Part shown: positions 8,473-16,670 of the stretch, one piece after another
Position numbering within the stretch: the stretch's first letter is position 1
Layout of the letters: the number at the start of each line of letters is the position of its first letter
From: Gammaproteobacteria bacterium
GTDB taxonomy: Bacteria > Pseudomonadota > Gammaproteobacteria > S012-40
Length of the DNA stretch: 24,535 bases
Assembly (NCBI GenBank): GCA_015491615.1
Contig: WFVN01000186.1
Span: 1 to 24,535 of the forward strand
Direction of reading: 5' to 3'
Notes under the pieces: generated by a model
The model's input: only the letters and a program-made list of their open reading frames with translations
What the model was told of the DNA's origin: nothing
Databases searched by the model: none
Program-made: the position numbers and the translations under genes

Positions 8473-10014
8473 ATGCAACTGAGTCCTTCCGAGATCAGCG
8501 AGCTGATCAAACAGAAGATAGAGAGTTTCGAGCCGGTGGTGGAGGCGCGCACGGAAGGTACCGTGGTCAGCGTCGGAGACGGTATCGCTCGCATCCACGG
8601 CCTTTCCGACGCCATGGCCGGTGAAATGCTGGAGTTCTCCTCCGGCGTCTACGGCCTCGCCCTCAACCTTGAGCGTGATTCCGTCGGTTGCGTGGTCCTG
8701 GGTGACTACTTGAAGATTTCGGAAGGCGACAGCGTCAAGTGCACCGGTCGCATCCTTGAAGTGCCGGTGGGCGAGGCCCTGCTGGGACGCGTGGTGGACG
8801 CCCTCGGGAATCCCATCGACGGCCGTGGTCCCATCGAAGCGAAGGAGACCTCCGCCATCGAAAAGATCGCCCCAGGCGTCATCGAGCGTCAGTCGGTGGA
8901 TCAGCCCCTGCAGACTGGCCTCAAGGCGGTCGACTCCATGGTGCCCATCGGCCGCGGCCAGCGTGAACTGATCATCGGTGACCGCCAGACCGGCAAGACG
9001 GCGGTGGCCATCGACACCATCATCAATCAGAAAGACACCGGCGTGAAGTGCATCTACGTGGCCGTAGGGCAGAAAGCCTCCTCGGTGGCCAACGTGGTGC
9101 GCAAGCTGGAGGAACACGGTGCCCTGGAGCACACCATCGTCGTCGCCGCCACCGCCTCCGATCCGGCGGCCATGCAGTTCATCGCTCCCTACGCTGGCTG
9201 CGCCATGGGCGAGTACTTCCGCGACCGCGGTCAGGACGCCCTCATCATCTATGACGACCTCACCAAACAGGCCTGGGCCTACCGTCAGGTGTCCCTGCTC
9301 CTGCGTCGTCCTCCTGGGCGTGAGGCCTATCCCGGTGACGTGTTCTACCTTCACTCACGCCTACTGGAGCGCGCCGCGCGTGTCAACGCCGAATACGTGG
9401 AGAAATTCACCAACGGCGAAGTGAAGGGCAAGACCGGTTCGCTCACCGCCCTGCCCATCATCGAGACCCAGGCCGGCGACGTGTCCGCCTTCGTGCCCAC
9501 CAACGTCATCTCCATCACCGACGGGCAGATCTTCCTGGAGACGGATCTTTTCAATGCCGGTATTCGCCCCGCCATCAACGCCGGTCTGTCGGTGTCCCGA
9601 GTGGGTGGCGCGGCGCAGACCAAGATCATCAAGAAGCTCGGCGGCGGTGTGCGTCTGGCCTTGGCCCAGTACCGCGAGTTGGCGGCCTTCGCCCAGTTTG
9701 CCTCCGATCTGGACGAGGCCACCCGTAAGCAGATCGAGCGCGGACAGCGCGTCACCGAGCTCATGAAACAGAAACAGTACTCGCCCATGTCCATCGCCGA
9801 AATGGCCTTCTCTCTGTTCGCGGCCAACGAAGGCTATCTGGACGATGTGGAAGTGAACAAGGTGAGCGATTTCGAGGCGGCCTTGCATTCTTACCTCAAG
9901 GCCAACTACGCCGATCTGCTCAAGGAAATCAACGAAAAGGCGGACTACAACGACGAAATCGCGGCGAAGATGCGCGAGGCGGTCGAGAAGTTCAAGGCCA
10001 CGTCCACCTGGTAA
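8473..10014 (+). CDS. atpA: ATP synthase F1 subunit alpha
   Basis: Alpha carries the noncatalytic nucleotide sites of the F1 head. Two in-frame ATGs lie at 8467 and 8473. The GAGGGA at 8461-8466 abuts the first but stands six bases from the second. Starting at 8473 gives MQLSPSEISELIKQKIE, which aligns with the E. coli N-terminus, and 513 residues, exactly the E. coli length. The Walker A motif GDRQTGKT is at residues 169-176 with Lys175. The family signature PAINAGLSVSRVGGAAQ, including the arginine finger region, is intact. The longer form would add only Met-Asn. Confidence 0.98.
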   Translation: MQLSPSEISELIKQKIESFEPVVEARTEGTVVSVGDGIARIHGLSDAMAGEMLEFSSGVYGLALNLERDSVGCVVLGDYLKISEGDSVKCTGRILEVPVGEALLGRVVDALGNPIDGRGPIEAKETSAIEKIAPGVIERQSVDQPLQTGLKAVDSMVPIGRGQRELIIGDRQTGKTAVAIDTIINQKDTGVKCIYVAVGQKASSVANVVRKLEEHGALEHTIVVAATASDPAAMQFIAPYAGCAMGEYFRDRGQDALIIYDDLTKQAWAYRQVSLLLRRPPGREAYPGDVFYLHSRLLERAARVNAEYVEKFTNGEVKGKTGSLTALPIIETQAGDVSAFVPTNVISITDGQIFLETDLFNAGIRPAINAGLSVSRVGGAAQTKIIKKLGGGVRLALAQYRELAAFAQFASDLDEATRKQIERGQRVTELMKQKQYSPMSIAEMAFSLFAANEGYLDDVEVNKVSDFEAALHSYLKANYADLLKEINEKADYNDEIAAKMREAVEKFKATSTW

Positions 10015-10029
10015 AGCGGGGTCCGGCCC

Positions 10030-10896
10030 ATGGCTGTCGGCAAGGAAATACGCAAAAAAATCAAGAGCATAAAAAACACGCAGAAGATCACGCGTGCGAT
10101 GGAGATGGTCGCCGCGAGCAAGATGCGCAAGGCGCAAGATCGCATGTTCGCATCGCGGCCGTACAGCGAAAAGATCCGCAACGTGATCGCCCACCTGGCA
10201 CACGCCCATCCGGAATACAAGCATCCTTACCTCACGGATCGTCCGGATGTGAAGCGGGTCGGATTCATCGTCATCACCACCGACCGTGGTCTCTGTGGTG
10301 GCCTCAACGCCAATGCCCTGAAGACGGCAGTGACGGCGATGCGGGAGTGGCGAGACAAGGGCGCCGAGATCGACGTATGTACCATCGGCCAGAAGGGAAC
10401 CAGCTTCCTCGCCCGCTTCGGTACCAATATCATCGCCCAGACCTCGCATCTCGGAGACGCGCCACTCATCGCCGATCTGATCGGAACCATCAAGGTAATG
10501 CTCGACGCCTTCACCGAGGGTCGGATCCAACGTTTGTTCCTGGTGAGCAACGAATTCGTCAACACCATGACGCAGAAGCCGCGCGTCGATCAGTTGCTGC
10601 CCATCGTCGCCGAGGAACCGGCGGAAGAGCTCAAGCACCACTGGGACTACATCTACGAGCCCGAGGCTCGCCCGGTCCTGGACCAGCTCCTCACCCGTTA
10701 CGTGGAGTCGCTGGTGTATCAGGGCGTGGTGGAGAACGTGGCGTGCGAGCAGGCGGCACGCATGGTGGCCATGAAGGCGGCTTCGGACAATGCGGGCACG
10801 CTCATCAACGACTTGCAATTGGCCTACAACAAGGCCAGGCAGGCCGCGATCACCCAGGAGATCTCCGAGATCGTCGCCGGCGCCGCCGCGGTTTAG
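10030..10896 (+). CDS. atpG: ATP synthase F1 subunit gamma
   Basis: Gamma is the central rotor shaft. The 288-residue protein begins with the conserved helix MAVGKEIRKKIKSIKNTQKI followed by TRAMEMVAASKMRKAQ. It has the internal TDRGLCGGLNAN motif and ends with the matching C-terminal helix, which includes ASDNAGTLINDLQLAYNKAR, QAAITQEISEIV and GAAAV. The two terminal helices form the coiled coil inside the alpha3-beta3 ring. Length is within one residue of E. coli. No regulatory insert such as the chloroplast cysteine loop is seen. atpD follows after 43 bases. Confidence 0.98.
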   Translation: MAVGKEIRKKIKSIKNTQKITRAMEMVAASKMRKAQDRMFASRPYSEKIRNVIAHLAHAHPEYKHPYLTDRPDVKRVGFIVITTDRGLCGGLNANALKTAVTAMREWRDKGAEIDVCTIGQKGTSFLARFGTNIIAQTSHLGDAPLIADLIGTIKVMLDAFTEGRIQRLFLVSNEFVNTMTQKPRVDQLLPIVAEEPAEELKHHWDYIYEPEARPVLDQLLTRYVESLVYQGVVENVACEQAARMVAMKAASDNAGTLINDLQLAYNKARQAAITQEISEIVAGAAAV

Positions 10897-10939
10897 TCCC
10901 CGGTTCGCAACTAGTTACAGACATTCGAGGGTAAGGATC

Positions 10940-12319
10940 ATGAGCACAGGCAAGATCGTTCAGATTATCGGCGCCGTGGTGGACGTGGAGTTCCCGCGCG
11001 AGTCGGTACCGGAGATTTACGACGCCCTGAAAGTGGAATCCACCGGCCTCATCATGGAGGTGGAGCAGCAGTTGGGTGACGGGGTGGTCCGCTGCGTGGC
11101 CATGGGTCCCACCGACGGCCTCAAGCGCGGTCTGGAGGTGAGCAACACCGGTGCCCCCATTTCCGTGCCGGTGGGCAAAGGCACCCTGGGGCGCATCATG
11201 AACGTCCTGGGCGAGCCGGTGGACGAGAAGGGCCCGGTGGAGTCCGAGGAGCGCTGGAGCATTCACCGCAAGGCCCCCGCCTACGAAGAACTCATCCCCA
11301 CCACCGAGCTGCTGGAGACCGGCATCAAGGTGATCGATCTCATCTGCCCCTTCGCCAAGGGCGGTAAGGTCGGTCTGTTCGGCGGCGCCGGCGTGGGCAA
11401 GACGGTGAACATGATGGAGCTCATCCGCAACATCGCCATCGAGCACTCCGGTTACTCCGTCTTCGCCGGCGTGGGAGAGCGTACCCGCGAGGGTAACGAC
11501 TTCTACCACGAGATGAAGGAATCCAACGTGTTGGACAAGGTGGCCCTGGTGTACGGGCAGATGAACGAGCCCCCGGGCAACCGCCTGCGCGTCGCCCTCA
11601 CCGGACTGACCATGGCGGAATACTTCCGCGACGAGGGCCGCGACGTGCTGATGTTCATCGATAACATCTACCGTTACACCCTCGCCGGTACCGAGGTGTC
11701 CGCGCTGCTCGGACGCATGCCCTCGGCAGTGGGTTACCAGCCCACCCTGGCCGAGGAAATGGGTGTCCTCCAGGAGCGCATCACCTCCACCAAGATCGGC
11801 TCCATCACCTCCGTGCAGGCCGTGTACGTGCCCGCGGACGACCTCACCGACCCATCGCCTGCCACCACCTTCGCCCACTTGGACGCCACTGTGGTGTTGT
11901 CCCGTCAGATCGCCGAGCTGGGCATCTACCCGGCGGTGGACCCGCTGGACTCCACCTCCCGCCAATTGGATCCCCAGGTGGTGGGCGAGGAGCACTACCA
12001 GGTGGCCCGTGCGGTGCAGGGTACACTGCAGCGCTACAAGGAGCTCAAGGACATCATCGCCATTCTCGGCATGGACGAGCTATCCGAGGACGACAAGCTG
12101 GTCGTGGCCCGCGCCCGTAAGATCGAGCGTTTCCTCTCCCAGCCCTTCTTCGTGGCGGAAGTGTTCACCGGCGCGCCCGGTAAGTACGTCCCCCTGAAGG
12201 ACACCATCGCCGGCTTCAAGGGCATCGTCGAGGGCGAATACGACCATCTCCCCGAACAGGCCTTCTACATGGTGGGCACCATCGAAGAAGCGGTGGAAAA
12301 AGCCAAATCCATGCAATAA
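10940..12319 (+). CDS. atpD: ATP synthase F1 subunit beta
   Basis: Beta carries the catalytic sites. The start at 10940 has GAGGGTAAGGA just upstream and gives MSTGKIVQIIGAVVDVEFP, the family N-terminus. The frame is open upstream to 10790, but that stretch overlaps atpG and shows no similarity. The protein has 459 residues (460 in E. coli). Walker A GGAGVGKT is at 148-155, and the catalytic glutamate is Glu180 in GVGERTREGND. The signature PAVDPLDSTSR is intact. Confidence 0.98.
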   Translation: MSTGKIVQIIGAVVDVEFPRESVPEIYDALKVESTGLIMEVEQQLGDGVVRCVAMGPTDGLKRGLEVSNTGAPISVPVGKGTLGRIMNVLGEPVDEKGPVESEERWSIHRKAPAYEELIPTTELLETGIKVIDLICPFAKGGKVGLFGGAGVGKTVNMMELIRNIAIEHSGYSVFAGVGERTREGNDFYHEMKESNVLDKVALVYGQMNEPPGNRLRVALTGLTMAEYFRDEGRDVLMFIDNIYRYTLAGTEVSALLGRMPSAVGYQPTLAEEMGVLQERITSTKIGSITSVQAVYVPADDLTDPSPATTFAHLDATVVLSRQIAELGIYPAVDPLDSTSRQLDPQVVGEEHYQVARAVQGTLQRYKELKDIIAILGMDELSEDDKLVVARARKIERFLSQPFFVAEVFTGAPGKYVPLKDTIAGFKGIVEGEYDHLPEQAFYMVGTIEEAVEKAKSMQ

Positions 12320-12337
12320 ACGCCAGGGGAGATCACC

Positions 12338-12769
12338 ATGGCAATGACGATTCATGTGGACATAGTCAGCGCGGAGGAGGAGCTCTACTCCGGCACCGCC
12401 CAGATGGTCTTCGCGCCGGCGGCGGACGGCGAAGTGGGCATCCTCCCGCGCCACGCGCCCCTGCTCACTACCCTCAGGCCGGGAGAGGTGCGCATCGTCC
12501 CGCCCGAGGGCGAAGGGGAGGAACAGTTCATCTACGTCTCCGGGGGGATCCTGGAGGTGCAGCCGCACGTGGTGACCATCCTCTCCGACACCGCCATCCG
12601 CGCCAAGGACCTGGACGAGGCCGCCGCCCTGGAGGCCAAGAAACGGGCCGAGCAGGCCCTCAAGGAGAAACTGGGTGAGGAAGAGCTGGCCGAAGCGGAG
12701 CGCGTCCTGGCGGAGGCCATCGCGCAATTACGCACCATCCAGGACATGCGCAAGAAGAAGGGGCTTTGA
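12338..12769 (+). CDS. atpC: ATP synthase F1 subunit epsilon
   Basis: Epsilon joins the rotor foot and inhibits ATP hydrolysis. The 143-residue protein has an N-terminal beta-sandwich (including LPRHAPLLTTLRPGEVRI) and a C-terminal helical hairpin (about 88-140, rich in Ala, Glu and Lys), the part that can extend to block rotation. AGGGGA (12325-12330) is well placed for the ATG at 12338; a second ATG at 12344 would remove two residues. This is the last gene of the operon: a strong terminator lies about 40 bases downstream. Confidence 0.96.
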   Translation: MAMTIHVDIVSAEEELYSGTAQMVFAPAADGEVGILPRHAPLLTTLRPGEVRIVPPEGEGEEQFIYVSGGILEVQPHVVTILSDTAIRAKDLDEAAALEAKKRAEQALKEKLGEEELAEAERVLAEAIAQLRTIQDMRKKKGL

Positions 12770-12810
12770 CGATAGCCATCGGTTCGACAGCGAAAGTCGT
12801 CAAGGAGTCT

Positions 12811-12840
12811 GGGGCGGCCTTGTGCCGCCCCTGTCTTTTT
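12811..12840 (+). terminator. Intrinsic terminator of the ATP synthase operon
   Basis: GGGGCGGC (12811-12818) and GCCGCCCC (12824-12831) form a perfect eight-pair stem around CTTGT, followed by TGTCTTTTT. It ends the operon and separates it from glmU. Confidence 0.9.
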
Positions 12841-12853
12841 GCCCCCCGAGCCG

Positions 12854-12862
12854 TGCTAGACT
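12854..12862 (+). promoter_or_regulatory. Extended -10 promoter of glmU-glmS
   Basis: TGCTAGACT combines a TGn extension with TAGACT (12857-12862), the same -10 form seen before mnmG and before the membrane-protein gene at 16158. No good -35 box is found 16-18 bases upstream, where the terminator T-run lies. The predicted start near 12869 is about 35 bases before the glmU ATG. Confidence 0.45.
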
Positions 12863-12903
12863 GAACGGATTCATACAGTCCCGCCCGTTTCTCAGAGACG
12901 TCC

Positions 12904-14283
12904 ATGGAAGATCTGACCGTCATCGTCCTCGCCGCCGGACAAGGCACCCGCATGCGCTCATCCCTGCCCAAAGTCCTCCACGACCTCGCCGGGCGCCCTC
13001 TCCTCGCCCACGTCATCGACACCGCCCGATGCCTCGAGCCGGCGCGCATCGTCGTCGTCCACGGTCATGGGGGTGAACAGGTGCGTGCGGCCTTCCCCGA
13101 CCCGGATCTCACCTGGGTACACCAGGCCCGGCAACTGGGCACCGGCCATGCCGTGGCCGAGGCGATGGCGGCGGTGCGACCGAAGGGCACGGTGCTCGTC
13201 CTCTATGGGGACGTGCCCCTGCTGAGGCCAGAGACCCTGCGTGATCTACTCGATGCACAGAAACGGGTGCCTCTGGCGCTGCTCACCGCGCGGGTGAATG
13301 ATCCCACCGGATACGGGCGCATCGTGCGCGACGAGCACGGTAGCTTGCGCGCCATCGTCGAGGAGAAGGACGCCAACGACGCCGAACGGGCCATCGACGA
13401 GATCAACACCGGCGTCATGGCTGTCGATGCCGATCACCTCTCCCGCTGGCTCGCGGACCTGGACAACGACAACGCCCAGGGGGAGTACTACCTCACCGAC
13501 GTGGTAGCCATGGCCGTGGGCGAGGGGGTGGCGGTGGCCAGCGTCCACCCACGCGAGCCGGACGAATTCCTCGGGGTCAACGACCGCCGGCAGCTGGCCC
13601 ACATCGAACGCCTGTACCAGAAACGCCAGTCGCACGCCCTCATGGCCGCCGGTGTCACCTTGCGTGATCCGGCGCGCCTGGACGTGCGCGGACGGGTGCA
13701 GGCCGGTCGGGATGTGGTCATCGACGTGGACGTCGTCCTGGAAGGCGACGTGTCCCTGGGCGAGGGGGTGCAGATCGGCCCCTTCTGCCACCTCAAAAAC
13801 GTCACCCTCGGGCCGGATTGCCGGGTGCTCTCCCATAGTGTCCTGGAGTCGGTGACGGCGGAGGCCGGCGTGACCATCGGTCCTTTCGCCCGCTTGCGTC
13901 CAGGCACGTACCTTGCCTCGGAGGTGAAGGTGGGCAACTTCGTCGAGCTGAAAAACGCCCAGGTGGGCGAGGGCAGCAAGATCAATCACCTCTCCTACGT
14001 AGGCGATGCCGATGTGGGACGGGACGTGAACATCGGCGCAGGCACCATCACTTGCAATTACGACGGCGCCAACAAGCACCGCACAGTGATCGGGGACGGC
14101 GCCTTCATTGGCTCGGACACGCAACTGGTCGCGCCGGTGATCGTCGGCGAGGGGGCCACCATCGGTGCCGGATCCACCATCACCCGGGACGCGCCGCCCC
14201 ATGCCCTCACCCTCAGCCGTGTACCGCAGGAGACGCGCGAGGGTTGGCGGCGGCCCCAGAAGCGCAACAAGGGAGAAGCGTGA
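12904..14283 (+). CDS. glmU: Bifunctional GlmU: UDP-GlcNAc pyrophosphorylase and GlcN-1-P acetyltransferase
   Basis: GlmU acetylates glucosamine-1-phosphate with acetyl-CoA and then couples the product to UTP. This makes UDP-GlcNAc for peptidoglycan and lipopolysaccharide. The N-terminal uridyltransferase domain has LAAGQGTRMRSSLPKVL (9-25). The C-terminal half is a left-handed beta-helix of hexapeptide repeats, seen as runs such as VTIGPFARLRPG, VKVGNFVELKN and VNIGAGTITCNYDGANKH. The protein has 459 residues (456 in E. coli). The ribosome binding site is weak (AGAGAC). The next gene, glmS, begins one base after the stop, and its ribosome binding site lies inside the glmU end. Confidence 0.98.
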   Translation: MEDLTVIVLAAGQGTRMRSSLPKVLHDLAGRPLLAHVIDTARCLEPARIVVVHGHGGEQVRAAFPDPDLTWVHQARQLGTGHAVAEAMAAVRPKGTVLVLYGDVPLLRPETLRDLLDAQKRVPLALLTARVNDPTGYGRIVRDEHGSLRAIVEEKDANDAERAIDEINTGVMAVDADHLSRWLADLDNDNAQGEYYLTDVVAMAVGEGVAVASVHPREPDEFLGVNDRRQLAHIERLYQKRQSHALMAAGVTLRDPARLDVRGRVQAGRDVVIDVDVVLEGDVSLGEGVQIGPFCHLKNVTLGPDCRVLSHSVLESVTAEAGVTIGPFARLRPGTYLASEVKVGNFVELKNAQVGEGSKINHLSYVGDADVGRDVNIGAGTITCNYDGANKHRTVIGDGAFIGSDTQLVAPVIVGEGATIGAGSTITRDAPPHALTLSRVPQETREGWRRPQKRNKGEA

Positions 14284-14284
14284 C

Positions 14285-16123
14285 ATGTGTGGCATCGTCG
14301 GGGCGATCGCCCAAAGGGACGTGGTCCCCATCCTTCTGGAGGGACTGCGGCGTTTGGAGTATCGCGGTTACGACTCCGCTGGTCTGGCCGTGTTGGGGAA
14401 CGACGGTGGGTGTTTGCAGCGACTGCGCACCCGGGGCAAGGTGGCAGCCCTCGTGGAGCTGTTGCAGAAGGAGCCCCTCTCTGGCCGCATCGGCATCGCC
14501 CATACCCGCTGGGCCACCCATGGGGAGCCGGCCGACCGCAACGCCCATCCCCACCTCTGCCAGGGGCGGGTGGCGCTGGTGCACAACGGCATCATCGAGA
14601 ACCACGAGGCCCTGAGGGAAGCGCAGCGTGCCACCGGCCACCGTTTCACTTCCGATACTGATACCGAAGTGGTGGTGCATCAGATATTCGATCGCCTGAG
14701 GGAGACCGGCGATCTCCTCACCGCCGTGCAGCGTGCCACGAAGGACCTGGAAGGCGCCTACGCCCTGGCGGTGATGGCAGTGGACGACCCCGACAGTCTC
14801 GTCGCCGCCCGTCGCGGCTCGCCTCTAGTCATTGGTATCGGTATCGGCGAGCACTTCCTCGCCTCCGACGTGACCGCCTTGTTGCCGGTCACCAACCGTT
14901 TCGTATTCCTCGAAGAGGGTGACGTGGCCGAACTGCGGCGCGACGGCCTGCGCATCTTCGACGCTAGAGGGCGCGAGGTGGAGCGCCCCGTGAAGACCTC
15001 GCAAATCAGTGTCGAGGCGGCGGAGAAGGGCGCCTACCGCCACTACATGGAGAAGGAGATCTACGAACAGCCCCGCGCCTTGGCGGACACCCTGGAAGGT
15101 CGCATCGTCAACGGCCAGATGCCCGACGAGGTGTTCGGCGCCGAGGCCGGCGCCATCTTCGACCACGTGCGTTCAGTGCGTATCATCGCCTGCGGTACCA
15201 GCTACCACGCCGGACTGGTGGGGCGCTATTGGCTGGAGGCCCTGGCCGGCGTCCCTTGCCAAGTGGAGGTGGCCTCGGAGTTCCGATACCGGGAACCGGT
15301 GGCCGAGGCGGACACCCTGGTGGTGACCCTGTCCCAGTCCGGGGAGACGGCGGATACCCTGGCCGCCCTGGCGGAGGCCCGTGCACGCGGTTTCGGCCCA
15401 GCCCTGGCCATCTGCAACGTGCCCGAGAGTTCCCTCGTGCGCGCCTCCGACCTGACCTTCCTCACCCGCGCCGGCCCGGAGATCGGCGTCGCCTCCACCA
15501 AGGCCTTCACCACCCAGCTGGTAGCCATGGCCCTGTTGGTGGCCGTGCTGGGGCGTCGTCGGGGCCTGGACGAGGAGACGATCGGGCGCTGGATCGCCGC
15601 CCTCGAGCACCTACCCGGGGCCTGTGCCCGTTGGCTGGAGGCCCTGGGCGGGCCGGTGGAGGCGGTGGCCGAAGAACTGGCGGACAAGGAACATGCCCTC
15701 TTTCTGGGGCGCGGCGCCCACTATCCCATCGCCATGGAAGGGGCCTTGAAGCTCAAGGAGATCTCCTACATCCATGCCGAGGCCTACCCCGCCGGAGAAC
15801 TCAAACACGGTCCTCTGGCCCTGGTGGACGAGCGCATGCCGGTGGTAGCGGTGGCGCCCCAGGACAGCCTTCTGGAGAAACTCAAGTCCAACCTCCAGGA
15901 AGTGCGCGCGCGCGGCGGAGAGCTCATCTGCTTCGCCGGTCCGGATACCGGATTCACCGGCGACGGACAGACCCGTGTGGTGCACATGCCGGAACGCGCC
16001 GGCCTCCTCGCTCCGGTCCTCTACACCCTGCCGCTGCAATTGCTGGCCTACCACGTGGCGCTCATCAAGGGTACGGACGTGGACCAGCCGCGCAATCTGG
16101 CCAAGTCGGTGACGGTAGAATAG
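14285..16123 (+). CDS. glmS: Glutamine--fructose-6-phosphate aminotransferase GlmS
   Basis: GlmS makes glucosamine-6-phosphate from fructose-6-phosphate and glutamine, the first step toward UDP-GlcNAc. The ATG at 14285 gives MCGIVGAI, so the nucleophilic cysteine is exposed once Met1 is removed; AAGGGAGAAG lies just upstream within glmU. The N-terminal glutaminase has RGYDSAGLAV and HTRWATHGEP. Two SIS sugar-isomerase domains follow, with ACGTSYHAG, SQSGETADT and STKAFTTQ. The C-terminus DQPRNLAKSVTVE is that of the family. The protein has 612 residues (609 in E. coli). No glmS ribozyme is possible in the one-base gap. Many Pseudomonas have a regulator gene between glmU and glmS; none is present here. 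Confidence 0.98.
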   Translation: MCGIVGAIAQRDVVPILLEGLRRLEYRGYDSAGLAVLGNDGGCLQRLRTRGKVAALVELLQKEPLSGRIGIAHTRWATHGEPADRNAHPHLCQGRVALVHNGIIENHEALREAQRATGHRFTSDTDTEVVVHQIFDRLRETGDLLTAVQRATKDLEGAYALAVMAVDDPDSLVAARRGSPLVIGIGIGEHFLASDVTALLPVTNRFVFLEEGDVAELRRDGLRIFDARGREVERPVKTSQISVEAAEKGAYRHYMEKEIYEQPRALADTLEGRIVNGQMPDEVFGAEAGAIFDHVRSVRIIACGTSYHAGLVGRYWLEALAGVPCQVEVASEFRYREPVAEADTLVVTLSQSGETADTLAALAEARARGFGPALAICNVPESSLVRASDLTFLTRAGPEIGVASTKAFTTQLVAMALLVAVLGRRRGLDEETIGRWIAALEHLPGACARWLEALGGPVEAVAEELADKEHALFLGRGAHYPIAMEGALKLKEISYIHAEAYPAGELKHGPLALVDERMPVVAVAPQDSLLEKLKSNLQEVRARGGELICFAGPDTGFTGDGQTRVVHMPERAGLLAPVLYTLPLQLLAYHVALIKGTDVDQPRNLAKSVTVE

Positions 16124-16142
16124 ACGCCGCCGGCATGCGATT

Positions 16143-16151
16143 TGATAGACT
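16143..16151 (+). promoter_or_regulatory. Possible extended -10 promoter before the five-helix membrane protein
   Basis: TGATAGACT ends six bases before the ATG at 16158, so transcription would begin at or next to the start codon (a leaderless message). It is flanked by the inverted repeat CCGGCA (16130-16135) and TGCCGG (16151-16156), 15 bases apart. No -35 match is seen. Confidence 0.35.
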
Positions 16152-16157
16152 GCCGGA

Positions 16158-16667
16158 ATGATGCGGCTCCTCGCCCAGTTCTGGCGCCTGTGCCTGTTGC
16201 GCGCCAACCCCCAGGATCTGCCCGCCTCCGTCACCCTGGAGCTCCTGGCCCTGGCCGCCTACGTGGGTGCGAGCACCCTCGATGCACAGGTGCAACTGGC
16301 CCTGTGGAACGCCTTTCTGGCTGCGTCCGTCGATGCCTTCGTCCTCGTGGCCCTTACCCACATCGCCCTGTGGATCCGCGACGTGCCCGGGCGCGCCGTC
16401 CAGACCATCACCGCTCTGGCCGGCGCCGGCGCCATCCTGGGGCTGATCGCCTTTCCCATCCTCGGTGCCCTGCACACCGACGAGGGGGCTCTGGTGGTGT
16501 TCCAGGGATTACTCTGGTTGTCATTCGTGTCCTGGCAGATCCTCGTCTACGGCCATATCCTCCGTCATGCCCTGGACGTACCCCTGCTGGCGGGGGTGAT
16601 GGTGTCGTTGGTGTATTTCTACATTTCCTTCAAGGTGATGAACGCCTTGTTCCTGCAGGCGGGTTGA
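16158..16667 (+). CDS. Unrecognised integral membrane protein with five predicted helices
   Basis: The product has 169 residues and five hydrophobic stretches (about 22-40, 52-73, 83-105, 111-135 and 142-165) joined by short loops. A basic N-terminus (MMRLLAQFWRLCLLR) suggests a cytoplasmic start. I recognise no family or catalytic motif. The gene lies 34 bases after glmS and three before mpl, among genes of amino-sugar and murein metabolism, so a cell-envelope role is possible but unproven. There is little Shine-Dalgarno sequence before the ATG, which fits the leaderless promoter proposed at 16143-16151. Base composition matches its neighbours, with no sign of transfer. Confidence 0.8.
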   Translation: MMRLLAQFWRLCLLRANPQDLPASVTLELLALAAYVGASTLDAQVQLALWNAFLAASVDAFVLVALTHIALWIRDVPGRAVQTITALAGAGAILGLIAFPILGALHTDEGALVVFQGLLWLSFVSWQILVYGHILRHALDVPLLAGVMVSLVYFYISFKVMNALFLQAG

Positions 16668-16670
16668 TCC

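Noticed and set aside
9361..10818. Open frame of 485 codons on the minus strand across atpA-atpG
   Set aside because: It is antisense to two certain ATP synthase genes and shows no recognisable domain; it arises from third-position GC bias.
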